Shown here in pieces: positions 8,607 through 16,674 of a DNA stretch of 64,000 bases. The first letter of the stretch is position 1. Each line of letters opens with the position of its first letter. Below the pieces are notes generated by a model. That model saw nothing but the letters and a program-made list of their open reading frames with translations, had not been told where the DNA came from and did not search any database. Position numbers and translations under genes: made by a program. The DNA is from DTHT01 sp037444625 (GTDB lineage: Bacteria > Acidobacteriota > Terriglobia > Bryobacterales > Bryobacteraceae): contig JBBIMA010000016.1 in the NCBI GenBank assembly GCA_037444625.1, positions 4,322 to 68,321 of the forward strand. The letters are read 5' to 3'.

Positions 8607-9224
8607 CAGCCTGGCGGCCGGCGAGAGCTCGCGGGTGGTGATCACCCGGTCTATCATGCCGTACTCGAGCGCCTGCTCGGCGCTCATGATGTAGTCCCGG
8701 TCCACGTCGCGCGCCACCCTCTCCACCGGCTGGCCGGTGCTCTCGGCCAGAATCTGGTTGAGCGTCTCGCGCATGCGCAGGATTTCCTTGGCGTAGATGT
8801 CAATGTCGGCCGCCTGCCCGGCCAAACCGCTCATCGAGGGCTGGTGGATCAGGATGCGCGAGTGGGGCAGGCTGTAGCGCTTGCCCTTGGCCCCGGCCGC
8901 CAGCAGCACCGCCGCCATAGAGGCTGCCTGGCCCACGCAGATGGTGACGATGTCGGGCTCGACGAAGCGCATGGTGTCCAGGATCGCCAGGCCCGCCGTG
9001 ATGGAGCCTCCCGGCGAGTTGATGTACAGATTGATGTCCTTCTGCGGGTCCTCGGCCGCCAGGAACAGCATCTGGGCGATCACCAGGTTGGCCACCGTAT
9101 CGTCTATGGGCGTGCCCAGAAAGATGATGTTCTCCTTGAGCAGCCGGGAGTAGATATCGTAGGCCCGCTCGCCCCGCGAGGTCTGCTCGATCACCATCGG
9201 GATCAGTACCGAATTGCGGATCAT
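8604..9224 (-). CDS. clpP: ATP-dependent Clp protease proteolytic subunit
   Basis: 206 residues, standard length. It has the substrate-channel segment NLYINSPGGS, the nucleophile Ser102 in GQAASMAAVLLAAG, His127 in HSRILIHQP, and the triad aspartate in the RDVDRD stretch. It forms the tetradecameric protease core used with ClpX/ClpA. In many bacteria clpP is next to tig and clpX; here it instead lies 36 bp downstream of an Rrf2-type regulator on the same strand, suggesting co-transcription. The genome probably has another copy elsewhere, but that cannot be seen. Confidence 0.96.
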   Translation of the reverse strand: MIRNSVLIPMVIEQTSRGERAYDIYSRLLKENIIFLGTPIDDTVANLVIAQMLFLAAEDPQKDINLYINSPGGSITAGLAILDTMRFVEPDIVTICVGQAASMAAVLLAAGAKGKRYSLPHSRILIHQPSMSGLAGQAADIDIYAKEILRMRETLNQILAESTGQPVERVARDVDRDYIMSAEQALEYGMIDRVITTRELSPAARL

Positions 9225-9260
9225 CGTCGGCCTCCTCGGCGGGCGAGCGCCTCGCCGGCT

Positions 9261-9734
9261 TCAGTCTCGCTTGCCGGCGGTCGCCGCCCGCTTGCTGCGG
9301 CGCGTCTTCTCCAGCGCTTTACGCTTCTCCTCCAGCGCCTTCACCAGGTCCGCGATCGTGGTCTGCTCCAGGTATTCCATGATACGCGAACGCAGGGCTT
9401 TCCAGGAGTCGTGCATGCCGCAGGGCGCGTCGTCGGTGCACTCCGACAGCCCGCTGACGCATTGCTGATAGTCGGCCAGGCCGTCCAGCGCCTCCACGAT
9501 CTGCACCAGGGCGATTTCCGAGGGCGGTGTGCGCAATGTGAAGCCCCCGGTCGGCCCCTTGCTGGACTTCAACAGCCCCTTGCGCGCCAACTGCTGGAGA
9601 ATCTTGGCCAGAAAATGCGCCGGAATGTTCTCCTGCTCGGCGATCTGCTTGACCATGACAAACTTGCCGTCCGGCGCCTGCGCCAGATGCATGAAGGCCC
9701 GGATGGCGTACTCGGACGACCGCGAGTAGATCAT
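9261..9734 (-). CDS. Rrf2/IscR-family transcriptional regulator, probable Fe-S sensor
   Basis: 157 residues. The N-terminal winged helix matches Rrf2 proteins (YAIRAFMHLA, then IPAHFLAKILQQLARKGLLKSSKGPTGG in pieces). Three cysteines at 92, 99 and 105 (CVSGLSEC, then APC) match the cluster-binding loop of IscR/NsrR-type members, so an iron-sulfur ligand sensing Fe-S status, redox or NO is likely. The C-terminal 35 residues are a Lys/Arg-rich helix longer than in typical members. It precedes clpP in a probable operon and may autoregulate via the dyad at 9758-9769. Confidence 0.88.
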   Translation of the reverse strand: MIYSRSSEYAIRAFMHLAQAPDGKFVMVKQIAEQENIPAHFLAKILQQLARKGLLKSSKGPTGGFTLRTPPSEIALVQIVEALDGLADYQQCVSGLSECTDDAPCGMHDSWKALRSRIMEYLEQTTIADLVKALEEKRKALEKTRRSKRAATAGKRD

Positions 9735-9757
9735 CCTGCTTCCCCCCCTGTCGTAAG

Positions 9758-9769
9758 TTCCCTCAGGAA
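9758..9769. promoter_or_regulatory. Candidate operator of the Rrf2-clpP unit
   Basis: The dyad TTCC-CTCA-GGAA lies 24 bp upstream of the Rrf2 start. Just beyond it, on the minus strand, are two partial repeats (CTTAATATCTGACGG and CTTAAGATGACGG). Together they resemble the autoregulatory region expected for an Rrf2 regulator. Assignment is inference from position and symmetry. Confidence 0.3.
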
Positions 9770-9871
9770 TACCGTCATCTTAAGAGCCGTCAGATATTAA
9801 GGACTACTCGCCCGAGCTGGTTTTATGATAGCAAGACCCGGAAGCCCGTTGCAGCCGCCCGGTGCCGGCCC

Positions 9872-10570
9872 TCAGCCCGCCGCCCCCCGGGCGGCCAGCT
9901 CCGCCCAGCGCCCGAAAACCACCCGGGAAAGCTCCTCCAGCCGGGCGGCGTTGCCCTGCGGATCCGGCGGCGCCGCCAGCTCCCGCAGGTCCTCCTGGTT
10001 GTCTGCCGCCGCGCACCACTCGGCGATCATCTCCGGCGTCACCTCCAGGTGGAACTGAAAGCCCCAGACGTTGCCGCCCAACCGGAAGGCCTGGTGGGCG
10101 CACGCCTCCGTATAGGCCAGCCACTCGGCCCCCGCCGGCAGATCGAAGGTCTCCCCATGCCAGTGGAAGACGACCTCGGGCCTCTCCAGCCCGGCCAACA
10201 GCGGATCGCGCCGCGCCGCCTCCCTCCAGTGCACCGGCAGCCAGCCGATCTCCTTCACCGGGTTTCGGTACACCCGCGCCCCCGCCGCCCGGGCGATCAG
10301 TTGCGCCCCCAGGCAGACCCCCAGCACCGGCTTGCCCTCTTCGGCCGCCTGGCGGATCACCTCCAGCTCCCGGCGCAGGAAGCCCAAATCGTCGTTGGCC
10401 GACATCGGGCCGCCCATGAAGATCAATCCGGCCGCCTGCCGCCAGGGCGCCTCGGCCTCCGGATTCTCGAACCAGTCCACATAACGATAGCCCAGCCCGT
10501 GCTCGGCCAACGCCCGAGCGATCAGGCCCAAGTGTTCAAAAGCTACATGACGAAACGCCAGGACTTCCAT
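9872..10570 (-). CDS. Class I glutamine amidotransferase-like protein
   Basis: 232 residues. The catalytic triad of class I amidotransferases is complete: Cys86 in GVCLGAQ, then His174 and Glu176 in FQFHLEVT. The oxyanion segment FMGGPMSAND precedes it. This is the stand-alone type, similar to GMP synthase-like amidotransferases that act on free glutamine or gamma-glutamyl amides. No synthase domain is fused or adjacent, so the acceptor is unknown. It follows the amidase gene region on the same strand without obvious linkage. Confidence 0.85.
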   Translation of the reverse strand: MEVLAFRHVAFEHLGLIARALAEHGLGYRYVDWFENPEAEAPWRQAAGLIFMGGPMSANDDLGFLRRELEVIRQAAEEGKPVLGVCLGAQLIARAAGARVYRNPVKEIGWLPVHWREAARRDPLLAGLERPEVVFHWHGETFDLPAGAEWLAYTEACAHQAFRLGGNVWGFQFHLEVTPEMIAEWCAAADNQEDLRELAAPPDPQGNAARLEELSRVVFGRWAELAARGAAG

Positions 10571-10609
10571 GCTTCCCCCTGAGTGCCGCGGGCCGTCAGG
10601 TCCCGCGTC

Positions 10610-12001
10610 TTACTGGCCCACGCCCCGCGCCAACTGGAAATGGCTCAGCGTGGATGCGTAATCGAACAAGCCCCGGTAGAGCGCCTCCGCCAGCCGTTGC
10701 CGGTACTCCGGCTGCTTGAGCAGCCGTTCCTCTCTCGGGTTGCTCAGAAAAGCCACCTCCGCCAGCACCGACGGCATCTGCGCTCCGATCAGCACCACGA
10801 AAGGCGCCTTCTTCACCCCGCGGTTCCTGCCCGGAGACAAGCGCAGGTTCCGGTAGAGCGCCTTCTGCACCCTGGAGGCAAACTCACGCGACTCCTGGAC
10901 CTTCTCCTTCTGCGCAATCTTCAGCACCAGGTCCTGCAATTCATGGATTGCGCGGGCGCTCGGGGCGTTCTCGCGGGCCGCCACCTCCAGGGCGTCGGGC
11001 GCGGTGGTGAAGTTCAAATAGAACGTCTCGGGCCCCGCGGCCGAGCGCAGGCGCGAAGAGTTGGCGTGGATGGAAAGGAACAGATCGGCCTTGCTTTGGT
11101 TGGCCAGTTCGGTGCGCGCCTCCAGCGGCACGTAACGGTCGTCGGTCCGCGTGTAGATGACCTCGCTGCCCATGCGTTCGCCGATCAGGCGGCCCAGGCG
11201 CAAGGCCACGTCCAGCACCAGGTCCTTCTCCCGGAGCCCGCCCGGCCCGATGGTGCCCGTGTCGTGGCCGCCGTGCCCGGGATCGAGCACGATCCGCCCT
11301 ACCTTTAACCCCAGGGCGCGGATCAACGATCGGCTGCCGCGGCTGTCCCGCTGGGCCGAGCGCGCCGTCGCCGGCGCATCCGCCGGCCCGACCGGCCCCA
11401 GGGCAGGGACCGCCACCGCGGCCGGCTTGGGCTCGGGCAACGCGGCCGGTGCGGCGCGGGCCGCTGCGGGAGGGGGCGCTACGGCCGCCGCCCTGAAGGG
11501 AGGCGTGGTGCTCGGCGCGAAGGCGGGAGCCTCCAACGCCGGCGGCTCGGGTAGCTGGATGGGCTCCCGTCTGGACTCGGGCAGGGCGAGCGCGGGCGCG
11601 GGCGAAGCGGATGCGCGCCGCAACTCGATCATCAGCCGGTCGGGATTGGCCAGTTGCGAGGCGATGAAAGCAGCCGGGGCAGCCAGGTCCAACACCACTC
11701 GCGTCACCCCGGGTCGCGTCAGGGCCACGCGGATTTGCCTGAGCAGCTCGTCGCCTACCGGCAGCACCTGCACGATCCGGCGGTGCTCGCGGGGAACCGT
11801 GTTGAGCAGGTCGAAGAACACCCGCTCGGGATTCGACAAACGTTCGGCCCGATAGGCCACCGGGCCGTCGGTCTCCAGTGCGATGCGGGTCACGCCGCCC
11901 AGCGACCAGAACCGCACGGCGGTGAGCTGTTGCTGGCCCCAGGCGCTGGCGGCCAGCCCCAGCGCCGCCGCTGCGGCCGGCAGCAGCCGCGTCCCTCGCA
12001 T
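10610..12001 (-). CDS. N-acetylmuramoyl-L-alanine amidase with AMIN domain (AmiC type)
   Basis: 463 residues from the ATG at 12001, chosen because AGGGAGG stands 6-12 nt upstream. Order of parts: signal peptide (LLPAAAAALGLAASAWGQ), AMIN domain at about residues 25-130 that targets septal peptidoglycan, an Ala/Pro-rich linker at about 130-225, and an Amidase_3 catalytic domain at about 240-455. The catalytic domain has zinc ligands in LDPGHGGHDTG, the REKD glutamate and SIHANS, and the final catalytic glutamate in VLAEVAFLSN. It cleaves the amide between MurNAc and the stem peptide during daughter-cell separation. The lytic transglycosylase gene lies directly upstream in the same direction, so the two wall hydrolases are probably co-expressed. 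Confidence 0.93.
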   Translation of the reverse strand: MRGTRLLPAAAAALGLAASAWGQQQLTAVRFWSLGGVTRIALETDGPVAYRAERLSNPERVFFDLLNTVPREHRRIVQVLPVGDELLRQIRVALTRPGVTRVVLDLAAPAAFIASQLANPDRLMIELRRASASPAPALALPESRREPIQLPEPPALEAPAFAPSTTPPFRAAAVAPPPAAARAAPAALPEPKPAAVAVPALGPVGPADAPATARSAQRDSRGSRSLIRALGLKVGRIVLDPGHGGHDTGTIGPGGLREKDLVLDVALRLGRLIGERMGSEVIYTRTDDRYVPLEARTELANQSKADLFLSIHANSSRLRSAAGPETFYLNFTTAPDALEVAARENAPSARAIHELQDLVLKIAQKEKVQESREFASRVQKALYRNLRLSPGRNRGVKKAPFVVLIGAQMPSVLAEVAFLSNPREERLLKQPEYRQRLAEALYRGLFDYASTLSHFQLARGVGQ

Positions 12002-12015
12002 CCGGCCTCCCTTTC

Positions 12016-12720
12016 TCACGGCGTCAGCCGCGTTCGAATGTGCCACCGGCCGTCCGAGTCAATGTATTCGACCACCTTCGGGTAGGCCTCGGCGGGAGGC
12101 TGCGGGCTCCCCCGCTCCGCCACCCGGACGGCTTGGCCCAGCTTCCTGCCCACCCGATACAGGTACCAGGCGGTCTCCGGATAGGGCGGGACGCCGCCGT
12201 AACGGAACACCGCGCCCTCGCCCGCGTTATAGGCCGCCAGCGCCAGCCGCTGGTCCCCGTTGAACATTTCCAGCAGGTACTTCAAGTAGCGCACGCCGCC
12301 CTCGACGTTCTCCCAGGGATTGAAGCTGTCGCGCACCCCCAGGCGGCGCGCCGTCTGCGGCATCAACTGCATCAGGCCCCGAGCCCCTTTGGGAGAAACC
12401 GCGAACGGATTGTAGGCGCTCTCGACCTCGATCACCGCCCGGACCAGCCGCGGATCCAACTGGTAGCGCAGCGCGATCTCTTCGATGAAACTCTCCAGGC
12501 TCACCGCGGCGCCCGGCCGGCGCGGCTCGATCAGGCGGGGGCGAACGGTGGCGGCCTTCACCTCGCGCGGGACGATCAGGGGCGCGCGGATCAGCCTGCC
12601 GCTGCGCGGATCGGCCCGCACCACGGTGGTGAGCCTGTGGGCGGAGCCGCCGGCCGCGGCGGCCGGGAAGAAGAGGCCGCCGGCCAGCCCCAGAGCCGCC
12701 AGATACAAACAAGAGCGCAT
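12016..12720 (-). CDS. Lytic transglycosylase, SLT domain
   Basis: 234 residues with an N-terminal signal peptide (LYLAALGLAGGLFFPAAAAG). The SLT fold runs from about residue 73, with catalytic Glu100 in IEVESAYNPFAVSP, the GLMQLMPQTARRLG helix and the AYNAGEGAV motif. It cleaves the MurNAc-GlcNAc glycosidic bond to form 1,6-anhydromuropeptides. The length is that of a compact Slt/MltE-like periplasmic enzyme. It is first in a unit with the AmiC-type amidase and has its own near-consensus promoter. Confidence 0.93.
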   Translation of the reverse strand: MRSCLYLAALGLAGGLFFPAAAAGGSAHRLTTVVRADPRSGRLIRAPLIVPREVKAATVRPRLIEPRRPGAAVSLESFIEEIALRYQLDPRLVRAVIEVESAYNPFAVSPKGARGLMQLMPQTARRLGVRDSFNPWENVEGGVRYLKYLLEMFNGDQRLALAAYNAGEGAVFRYGGVPPYPETAWYLYRVGRKLGQAVRVAERGSPQPPAEAYPKVVEYIDSDGRWHIRTRLTP

Positions 12721-12736
12721 ATGTTTGTTTTAACCG

Positions 12737-12765
12737 ATTATACCTTCATTCGTTTTCGCTTCCAA
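12737..12765 (-). promoter_or_regulatory. Sigma-70 promoter of the lytic transglycosylase-amidase unit
   Basis: On the minus strand TTGGAA (12760-12765) and a perfect TATAAT (12737-12742) are separated by 17 bp. The predicted start is near 12730, only about 10 nt from the ATG at 12720. The short leader has no Shine-Dalgarno sequence. Confidence 0.75.
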
Positions 12766-12841
12766 GGGCCTCGCCGCGCCCCGCCATCCCCGGCGGGCCC
12801 CGCCGCCGGCCGGAGCCCCCCCGGGCCCCGGCCGCGCCGGA

Positions 12842-12850
12842 TGCTATCAT
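12842..12850 (+). promoter_or_regulatory. Extended -10 promoter of mobA (predicted leaderless)
   Basis: TGCTATCAT is an extended -10 element. Seven bases downstream of it is the ATG at 12857, so the mobA message is predicted to start at its own initiation codon. Confidence 0.55.
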
Positions 12851-12856
12851 TTTCTC

Positions 12857-13420
12857 ATGAGCCGCGCCGGCTTTGTCCTGGCAGGCGGGCGCAGTTCCAG
12901 GATGGGGCGCGACAAAGCCCTGCTGCCTTACCGGGGAGCCACCCTGATCGAATACCTGGCGGGCGAGGTCTGCCGGGCGGCCGGCTCGGTCTGCCTGGTC
13001 GGCCCGCCGGAGCGCTATCGCGCCTTGCCTTTCCCGGTCATCCCCGATCTGTACCCCGAGGGCGGCCCGGCGGCCGGCATCCACGCCGCCCTCACCGCCA
13101 CCCGGGCGGATTGGAATCTCATCGTGGCCTGCGATATGCCCGCCCTCACCGCCGCCTTCCTCTCCGAGCTGCTGGAGCGGGCGGAAAGCGCCGGGCGCCG
13201 CGGGCTGGTTCCCCTGGCGCCCTCCGGCCGGCCCGAGCCGCTCTGCGCCGTCTATCATCGCGCTTGCCTCGCCGCCCTGGAAGGCGGCCTCCAGGCCGGC
13301 CGGCGCAAGCTCACCGACTTGATCGCCGGCCTCGATCTGGCCGCCTGGCCGGTGGCCGAAGCCCGCTGGTTCCAGAACCCGAACACACCGGCCGAGTGGG
13401 CGGCCATCGCCTCCCGATGA
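12857..13420 (+). CDS. mobA: Molybdenum cofactor guanylyltransferase
   Basis: 187 residues. It has the nucleotidyltransferase signature LAGGRSSRMGRDKALLPYRG at the N-terminus, and the aspartate motif VACDMPALTA in the middle. It attaches GMP to molybdopterin to give the bis-MGD or MGD cofactor. The window also encodes a molybdenum hydroxylase at 41488-44081, which uses an MPT or MCD form, so the direct client of MobA is probably elsewhere. Its stop overlaps the start of the ABC ATPase gene (ATGA), implying translational coupling between two apparently unrelated functions. Confidence 0.9.
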   Translation: MSRAGFVLAGGRSSRMGRDKALLPYRGATLIEYLAGEVCRAAGSVCLVGPPERYRALPFPVIPDLYPEGGPAAGIHAALTATRADWNLIVACDMPALTAAFLSELLERAESAGRRGLVPLAPSGRPEPLCAVYHRACLAALEGGLQAGRRKLTDLIAGLDLAAWPVAEARWFQNPNTPAEWAAIASR

Positions 13421-14163
13421 GCGACGTTTATCCCCACTACATCGAGTTCCGCCACGTATATAAGACGTTCGACGTCCCGGTCCTGGCCGATGTCAGCTTT
13501 CACGTGAACGCCGGCGAGACCGTGGCCGTCATCGGCCGCAGCGGCGTCGGCAAATCGGTGACCCTGAGCCACATCATGGGCTTCCTCAAGCCGGACGCCG
13601 GCCGCGTCATCGTGGCCTACGAGGACATCACCGACTACCCGGAGTCCGAGCTGCGCCGCATCCGCAAGAAGGTCACCATGGTCTTCCAGTCCGGCGCGCT
13701 GTTCGACTCGCTCACTATCGGCGAGAACATCCTGTTCTCGCTGGAACTGCGCGAGGACTACGACGAGAGCAACAAGCAAGAGGTCGTGGACGGCCTGCTC
13801 AAGATGGTGGACCTGCTCGAATACCGCGATCTCTACCCGGCCGACATCTCCACCGGCTACAAACGCGCCGTGGCCATCGCCCGCGCCCTGGCCGCCCAGC
13901 CCGAATGCATCCTCTACGACGAGCCGACCACGATGGTGGATCCCATTATGTCGGACCACCTGGCCAACCTGATGCTACGCCTGAAGCAGCAGTTGGGCTT
14001 GACCTCGATCGTGGTGACGCACGATCTGGATCTGATGCGCAAGGTGGCCGACCGGGTGGTGGTCCTGCATGAGGGTCAGGTGATCTTCTTCGGCCCGACC
14101 GGCGAGCTGGAACACTGCGAACATCCCCACATACGGGAGTTCCTGGAACTGGACCGGGTCTGA
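13417..14163 (+). CDS. ABC transporter ATP-binding protein, Mla/Ttg2A type, with atypical signature motif
   Basis: 248 residues. Walker A is GRSGVGKS at 40-47, the Q-loop is VFQSGALFDS, Walker B with catalytic Glu is ILYDEPTTMVDP, and the H-loop is VVTHDLDLM. The GxxF(Q)SGALFDSLT and MVDPIM features match the MlaF subfamily, which powers phospholipid traffic between the membranes. The usual LSGGM signature is replaced by ISTGYKR at 144-150, so the second glycine of the helix cap is lost. Comparable STG.KR variants may exist in this phylum, but I cannot check. No MlaE or MlaD gene is adjacent. Translationally coupled to mobA. Confidence 0.85.
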   Translation: MSDVYPHYIEFRHVYKTFDVPVLADVSFHVNAGETVAVIGRSGVGKSVTLSHIMGFLKPDAGRVIVAYEDITDYPESELRRIRKKVTMVFQSGALFDSLTIGENILFSLELREDYDESNKQEVVDGLLKMVDLLEYRDLYPADISTGYKRAVAIARALAAQPECILYDEPTTMVDPIMSDHLANLMLRLKQQLGLTSIVVTHDLDLMRKVADRVVVLHEGQVIFFGPTGELEHCEHPHIREFLELDRV

Positions 14164-14191
14164 CGGGGATTCGCCGCGGCGCCCTGCGGGT

Positions 14192-14268
<77 letters not shown>

Positions 14269-14273
14269 GTCTT

Positions 14274-14303
14274 ATGCTAGCGCAAGCGGCCCGGGCCGGT
14301 CAA
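14274..14303 (-). promoter_or_regulatory. Promoter of tRNA-fMet
   Basis: Minus strand: TTGACC (14298-14303), 18 bp, TAGCAT (14274-14279). The predicted start coincides with the 5' end region of the tRNA at 14268. Confidence 0.65.
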
Positions 14304-14349
14304 TGCCCCCCTGCGGCTTGGCCCCCGGTCGCGGCCGCCGAGTCCCCCC

Positions 14350-15321
14350 TCAGGGCAGCGGACTGAAAGGGCGCTCGGCCCCGGAGCCCTTGATGAAGGT
14401 CCCGCGCTTGCCGTTGGGCAGCGTGGTCGAGGGATCGGTGCGGGCCCGCAGCAGTTGGGCCGCCGTCAGCCCGCGCGCCCCGCGCAGGTTGGCGCCCCGG
14501 AAATCGGCCGCCAGCAGATCGGCCTCGTGGAAGCGCGCGTTCTCCAGCGAGGCGCCCGCGAAGTCCGCGCCGCGCAGCCGCGCCTGCCGGAAATCGCACT
14601 CCTCCAGCGCGGCGCGCGCGAAGCAGCTCTGGCTGAGGTCCGCGCCCGAAAAGCGCGCCCCGAGCAACTGCGCGTCGCGGAAATCGCAACCTTGCAAGCG
14701 GGCGGAAGTGAAGTTGGCCTGCGCCATCCGGGCGGAGACGAAGCGCACGCCGATGCCCCGAACGTGATAGAGCAGGGCGGCCTCCAGGTCGGCGTCCGTG
14801 AAATCGCTGGTGATGAGGTTGGCATGGTGCAGGCTGGCGCCGGTGAGGATCGCCCCGGTGAAATCGCATTCCTGGATCACCGCATCCAGCAGGCGCGCCT
14901 CGCGCAGGATGGCCCGCCTGAAGTGGCTGCCCTGGATGCGGGCTTCCGTCAGGGTGCATTCGGCCATCAGCGTCTGATCCAGAATGACCCCTTTCAGATC
15001 CGCCCCGCTCAAATCCGCCCCGGGCAGGCTGGCCTGCCGCAGATCGCAGCGGATCAGGACCGCCCGGCTCAGGTCGGCCCGGGTCAGCTTGGCTTCCAGC
15101 AGGCTGGTCCCGCGCAGCAGGGCGCCCCGTAAGACGGCGCCCTCCAGGTGGGCCTCGTTCAAGCTGATCGCGGTGAGGTTGGCGCGGGCGCCTTCCGGGC
15201 GCTGCTCCAGCCAGGCCAGGTGCGCCTCCAGAATCTGCCGGAGGTTGGGTCGGGGCGGCTCCGGGCCGGTTTCTTTGCCCGGAGCGGCACGCCGGAAGGC
15301 GGCGATGGACTTGGCATTCAT
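14350..15321 (-). CDS. Pentapeptide-repeat protein
   Basis: 323 residues. After about 45 N-terminal residues the protein consists of A(D/N)LxxA-type pentapeptide repeats (for example ADLSGADLKG, ANLTAISLNEAHLEGA) running to about residue 295, which should form a right-handed quadrilateral beta-helix. No signal peptide or membrane segment is visible, so it is probably cytoplasmic. Some relatives mimic DNA and bind gyrase (Qnr, MfpA), but many have no known role. There is no gyrase gene or resistance context here, so no function is assigned. The C-terminus carries a short KRGTFIKGSGAERPF tail outside the repeats. Confidence 0.85.
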   Translation of the reverse strand: MNAKSIAAFRRAAPGKETGPEPPRPNLRQILEAHLAWLEQRPEGARANLTAISLNEAHLEGAVLRGALLRGTSLLEAKLTRADLSRAVLIRCDLRQASLPGADLSGADLKGVILDQTLMAECTLTEARIQGSHFRRAILREARLLDAVIQECDFTGAILTGASLHHANLITSDFTDADLEAALLYHVRGIGVRFVSARMAQANFTSARLQGCDFRDAQLLGARFSGADLSQSCFARAALEECDFRQARLRGADFAGASLENARFHEADLLAADFRGANLRGARGLTAAQLLRARTDPSTTLPNGKRGTFIKGSGAERPFSPLP

Positions 15322-15437
15322 CCCTCATGGGCCAGATCGTCGCGCCGGCCGGAATCTTTAACCGGATCCCCCGGCGCCTGCGGGACAACCGGCGTCCAAA
15401 CCGGCCTGCTTCCAGCCAGGCGCGCTCCGGTGGTTTG

Positions 15438-15446
15438 TGGTATCTT
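15438..15446 (+). promoter_or_regulatory. Extended -10 promoter of the response regulator gene
   Basis: TGGTATCTT lies 60 bp upstream of the ATG at 15506, leaving a leader of about 50 nt that carries GGGAGG. Confidence 0.4.
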
Positions 15447-15505
15447 TTGCCATATGGCGGCGGGTAGCCCCGGAACGGGCGGCTCCCTGGGAGGCAAGCG
15501 TGCCG

Positions 15506-16204
15506 ATGCGAATTTTAGTGATCGAAGATGAAAAGCGCATCGCCGAACTGATTGCCCGCGGCTTGGAAAACGCGGGCTACCAGGTGGATTCCGCTGAGGA
15601 GGGCGCCAAGGGCCTCGAGATGGCGCACGCCCAGGATTACGATCTGATCATCCTGGATTTGATGTTGCCGGACATGGACGGCCTGCGCGTGCTCGAGCGC
15701 CTGCGCAACCGAAAAGTCTGCCCGCCCATCCTGATCCTCAGCGCCCTGGGCGCGGTGGACGATCGCGTCAAGGGCCTGGAACGCGGGGCCGACGATTACT
15801 TGGCCAAGCCGTTTTCCTTCAACGAGCTGCTGGCCCGGGTCCGGGCCCTGCTGCGCCGCGGCCAACCCTTGCCGGAACGCATCCAGGTGGGCGATCTGGT
15901 GCTGGACGTCACCCGCCGCCGGGTCAGCCGCGCCGGCCAGCCCATTGAGCTGGCCCCCAAGGAGTTCAGCATCCTGGAATTCCTTATGCGCAACGCCGGC
16001 CGGCCGCTGACCCGCACCGCCATCGTCGAGCACGTCTGGGAAATGGATTACGACGGCCTCACCAACATTGTGGACGTCTACATCCGCCACCTGCGCAGCA
16101 AAATTGACGACCGCTGGCCGCAAAAGCTCATCCGCACCGTGCGAGGCATCGGCTATATGATCGAGGCGGGCGACAAGCCCGGCGTCAGGCCCGCCCAGCC
16201 GTGA
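15506..16204 (+). CDS. OmpR/PhoB-family response regulator
   Basis: 232 residues from the ATG at 15506, with GGGAGG upstream. The receiver domain (1-115) has the acidic pair in VIEDEK, phospho-acceptor Asp51 in LIILDLMLP, and the lysine in LAKPFSFNE. The C-terminal winged helix (about 128-222) contains the ELAPKEFSILEFLM and VDVYIRHLRSKID recognition segments of PhoB-like DNA-binding domains. No sensor kinase is adjacent, so it is an orphan regulator here. A STAS-domain gene follows 25 bp downstream on the same strand, probably in the same transcript. Confidence 0.92.
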   Translation: MRILVIEDEKRIAELIARGLENAGYQVDSAEEGAKGLEMAHAQDYDLIILDLMLPDMDGLRVLERLRNRKVCPPILILSALGAVDDRVKGLERGADDYLAKPFSFNELLARVRALLRRGQPLPERIQVGDLVLDVTRRRVSRAGQPIELAPKEFSILEFLMRNAGRPLTRTAIVEHVWEMDYDGLTNIVDVYIRHLRSKIDDRWPQKLIRTVRGIGYMIEAGDKPGVRPAQP

Positions 16205-16229
16205 GCGGCCGGCGCGAGGAGACTCGATC

Positions 16230-16634
16230 GTGAGCCTGGAAATCAACCGGCGGGAGCGCGAAGGGATCCTGATTCTCGATCTGGCCGGCCGCATCACGGT
16301 GGGAGAGGAGGCGGGCCGTCTGCGCGAGGCCTTGCGCGAGGCGGCCGCAGCCGGCCGCGTCAACGTGATCCTCAACCTGGAGAAGGTGGATTACATTGAC
16401 AGCACGGGACTGGGCGCCCTGGTGATGGGCTATACGTCCTTGCGCAAGGCGGGCGGCAAGCTCAAGCTCGCCAACCTGAGCCGCCGTAACGTCGAGCTGC
16501 TGGTCTTCACCAAGCTGGAGACCGTCTTCGAGATCTTCGACAGCGAACTGGACGCGGTCAACAGCTTTTTCCCCGGGCGGGCCGTGCGCCGCTTCGACAT
16601 CCTCAGTTTCGTGCAGGGGCAGAGCGAGCAGTGA
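16230..16634 (+). CDS. STAS-domain anti-sigma factor antagonist-like protein
   Basis: 134 residues starting at GTG 16230 (no better start nearby). The STAS fold is clear: ILILDLAGRITVGEE, then VNVILNLEKVDYIDSTGLGALV with the phosphorylatable Ser58 of SpoIIAA/RsbV-type proteins. The last 30 residues, after the domain, are extra. Such proteins release a sigma factor by binding an anti-sigma kinase when unphosphorylated. No anti-sigma kinase or PP2C phosphatase gene is adjacent. Its coupling to an orphan response regulator may connect two signalling pathways. Confidence 0.88.
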   Translation: MSLEINRREREGILILDLAGRITVGEEAGRLREALREAAAAGRVNVILNLEKVDYIDSTGLGALVMGYTSLRKAGGKLKLANLSRRNVELLVFTKLETVFEIFDSELDAVNSFFPGRAVRRFDILSFVQGQSEQ

Positions 16635-16674
16635 GCGGGGCCGCCCCGCCGGGAGCAGCCCCGCCGCCGGAGCC

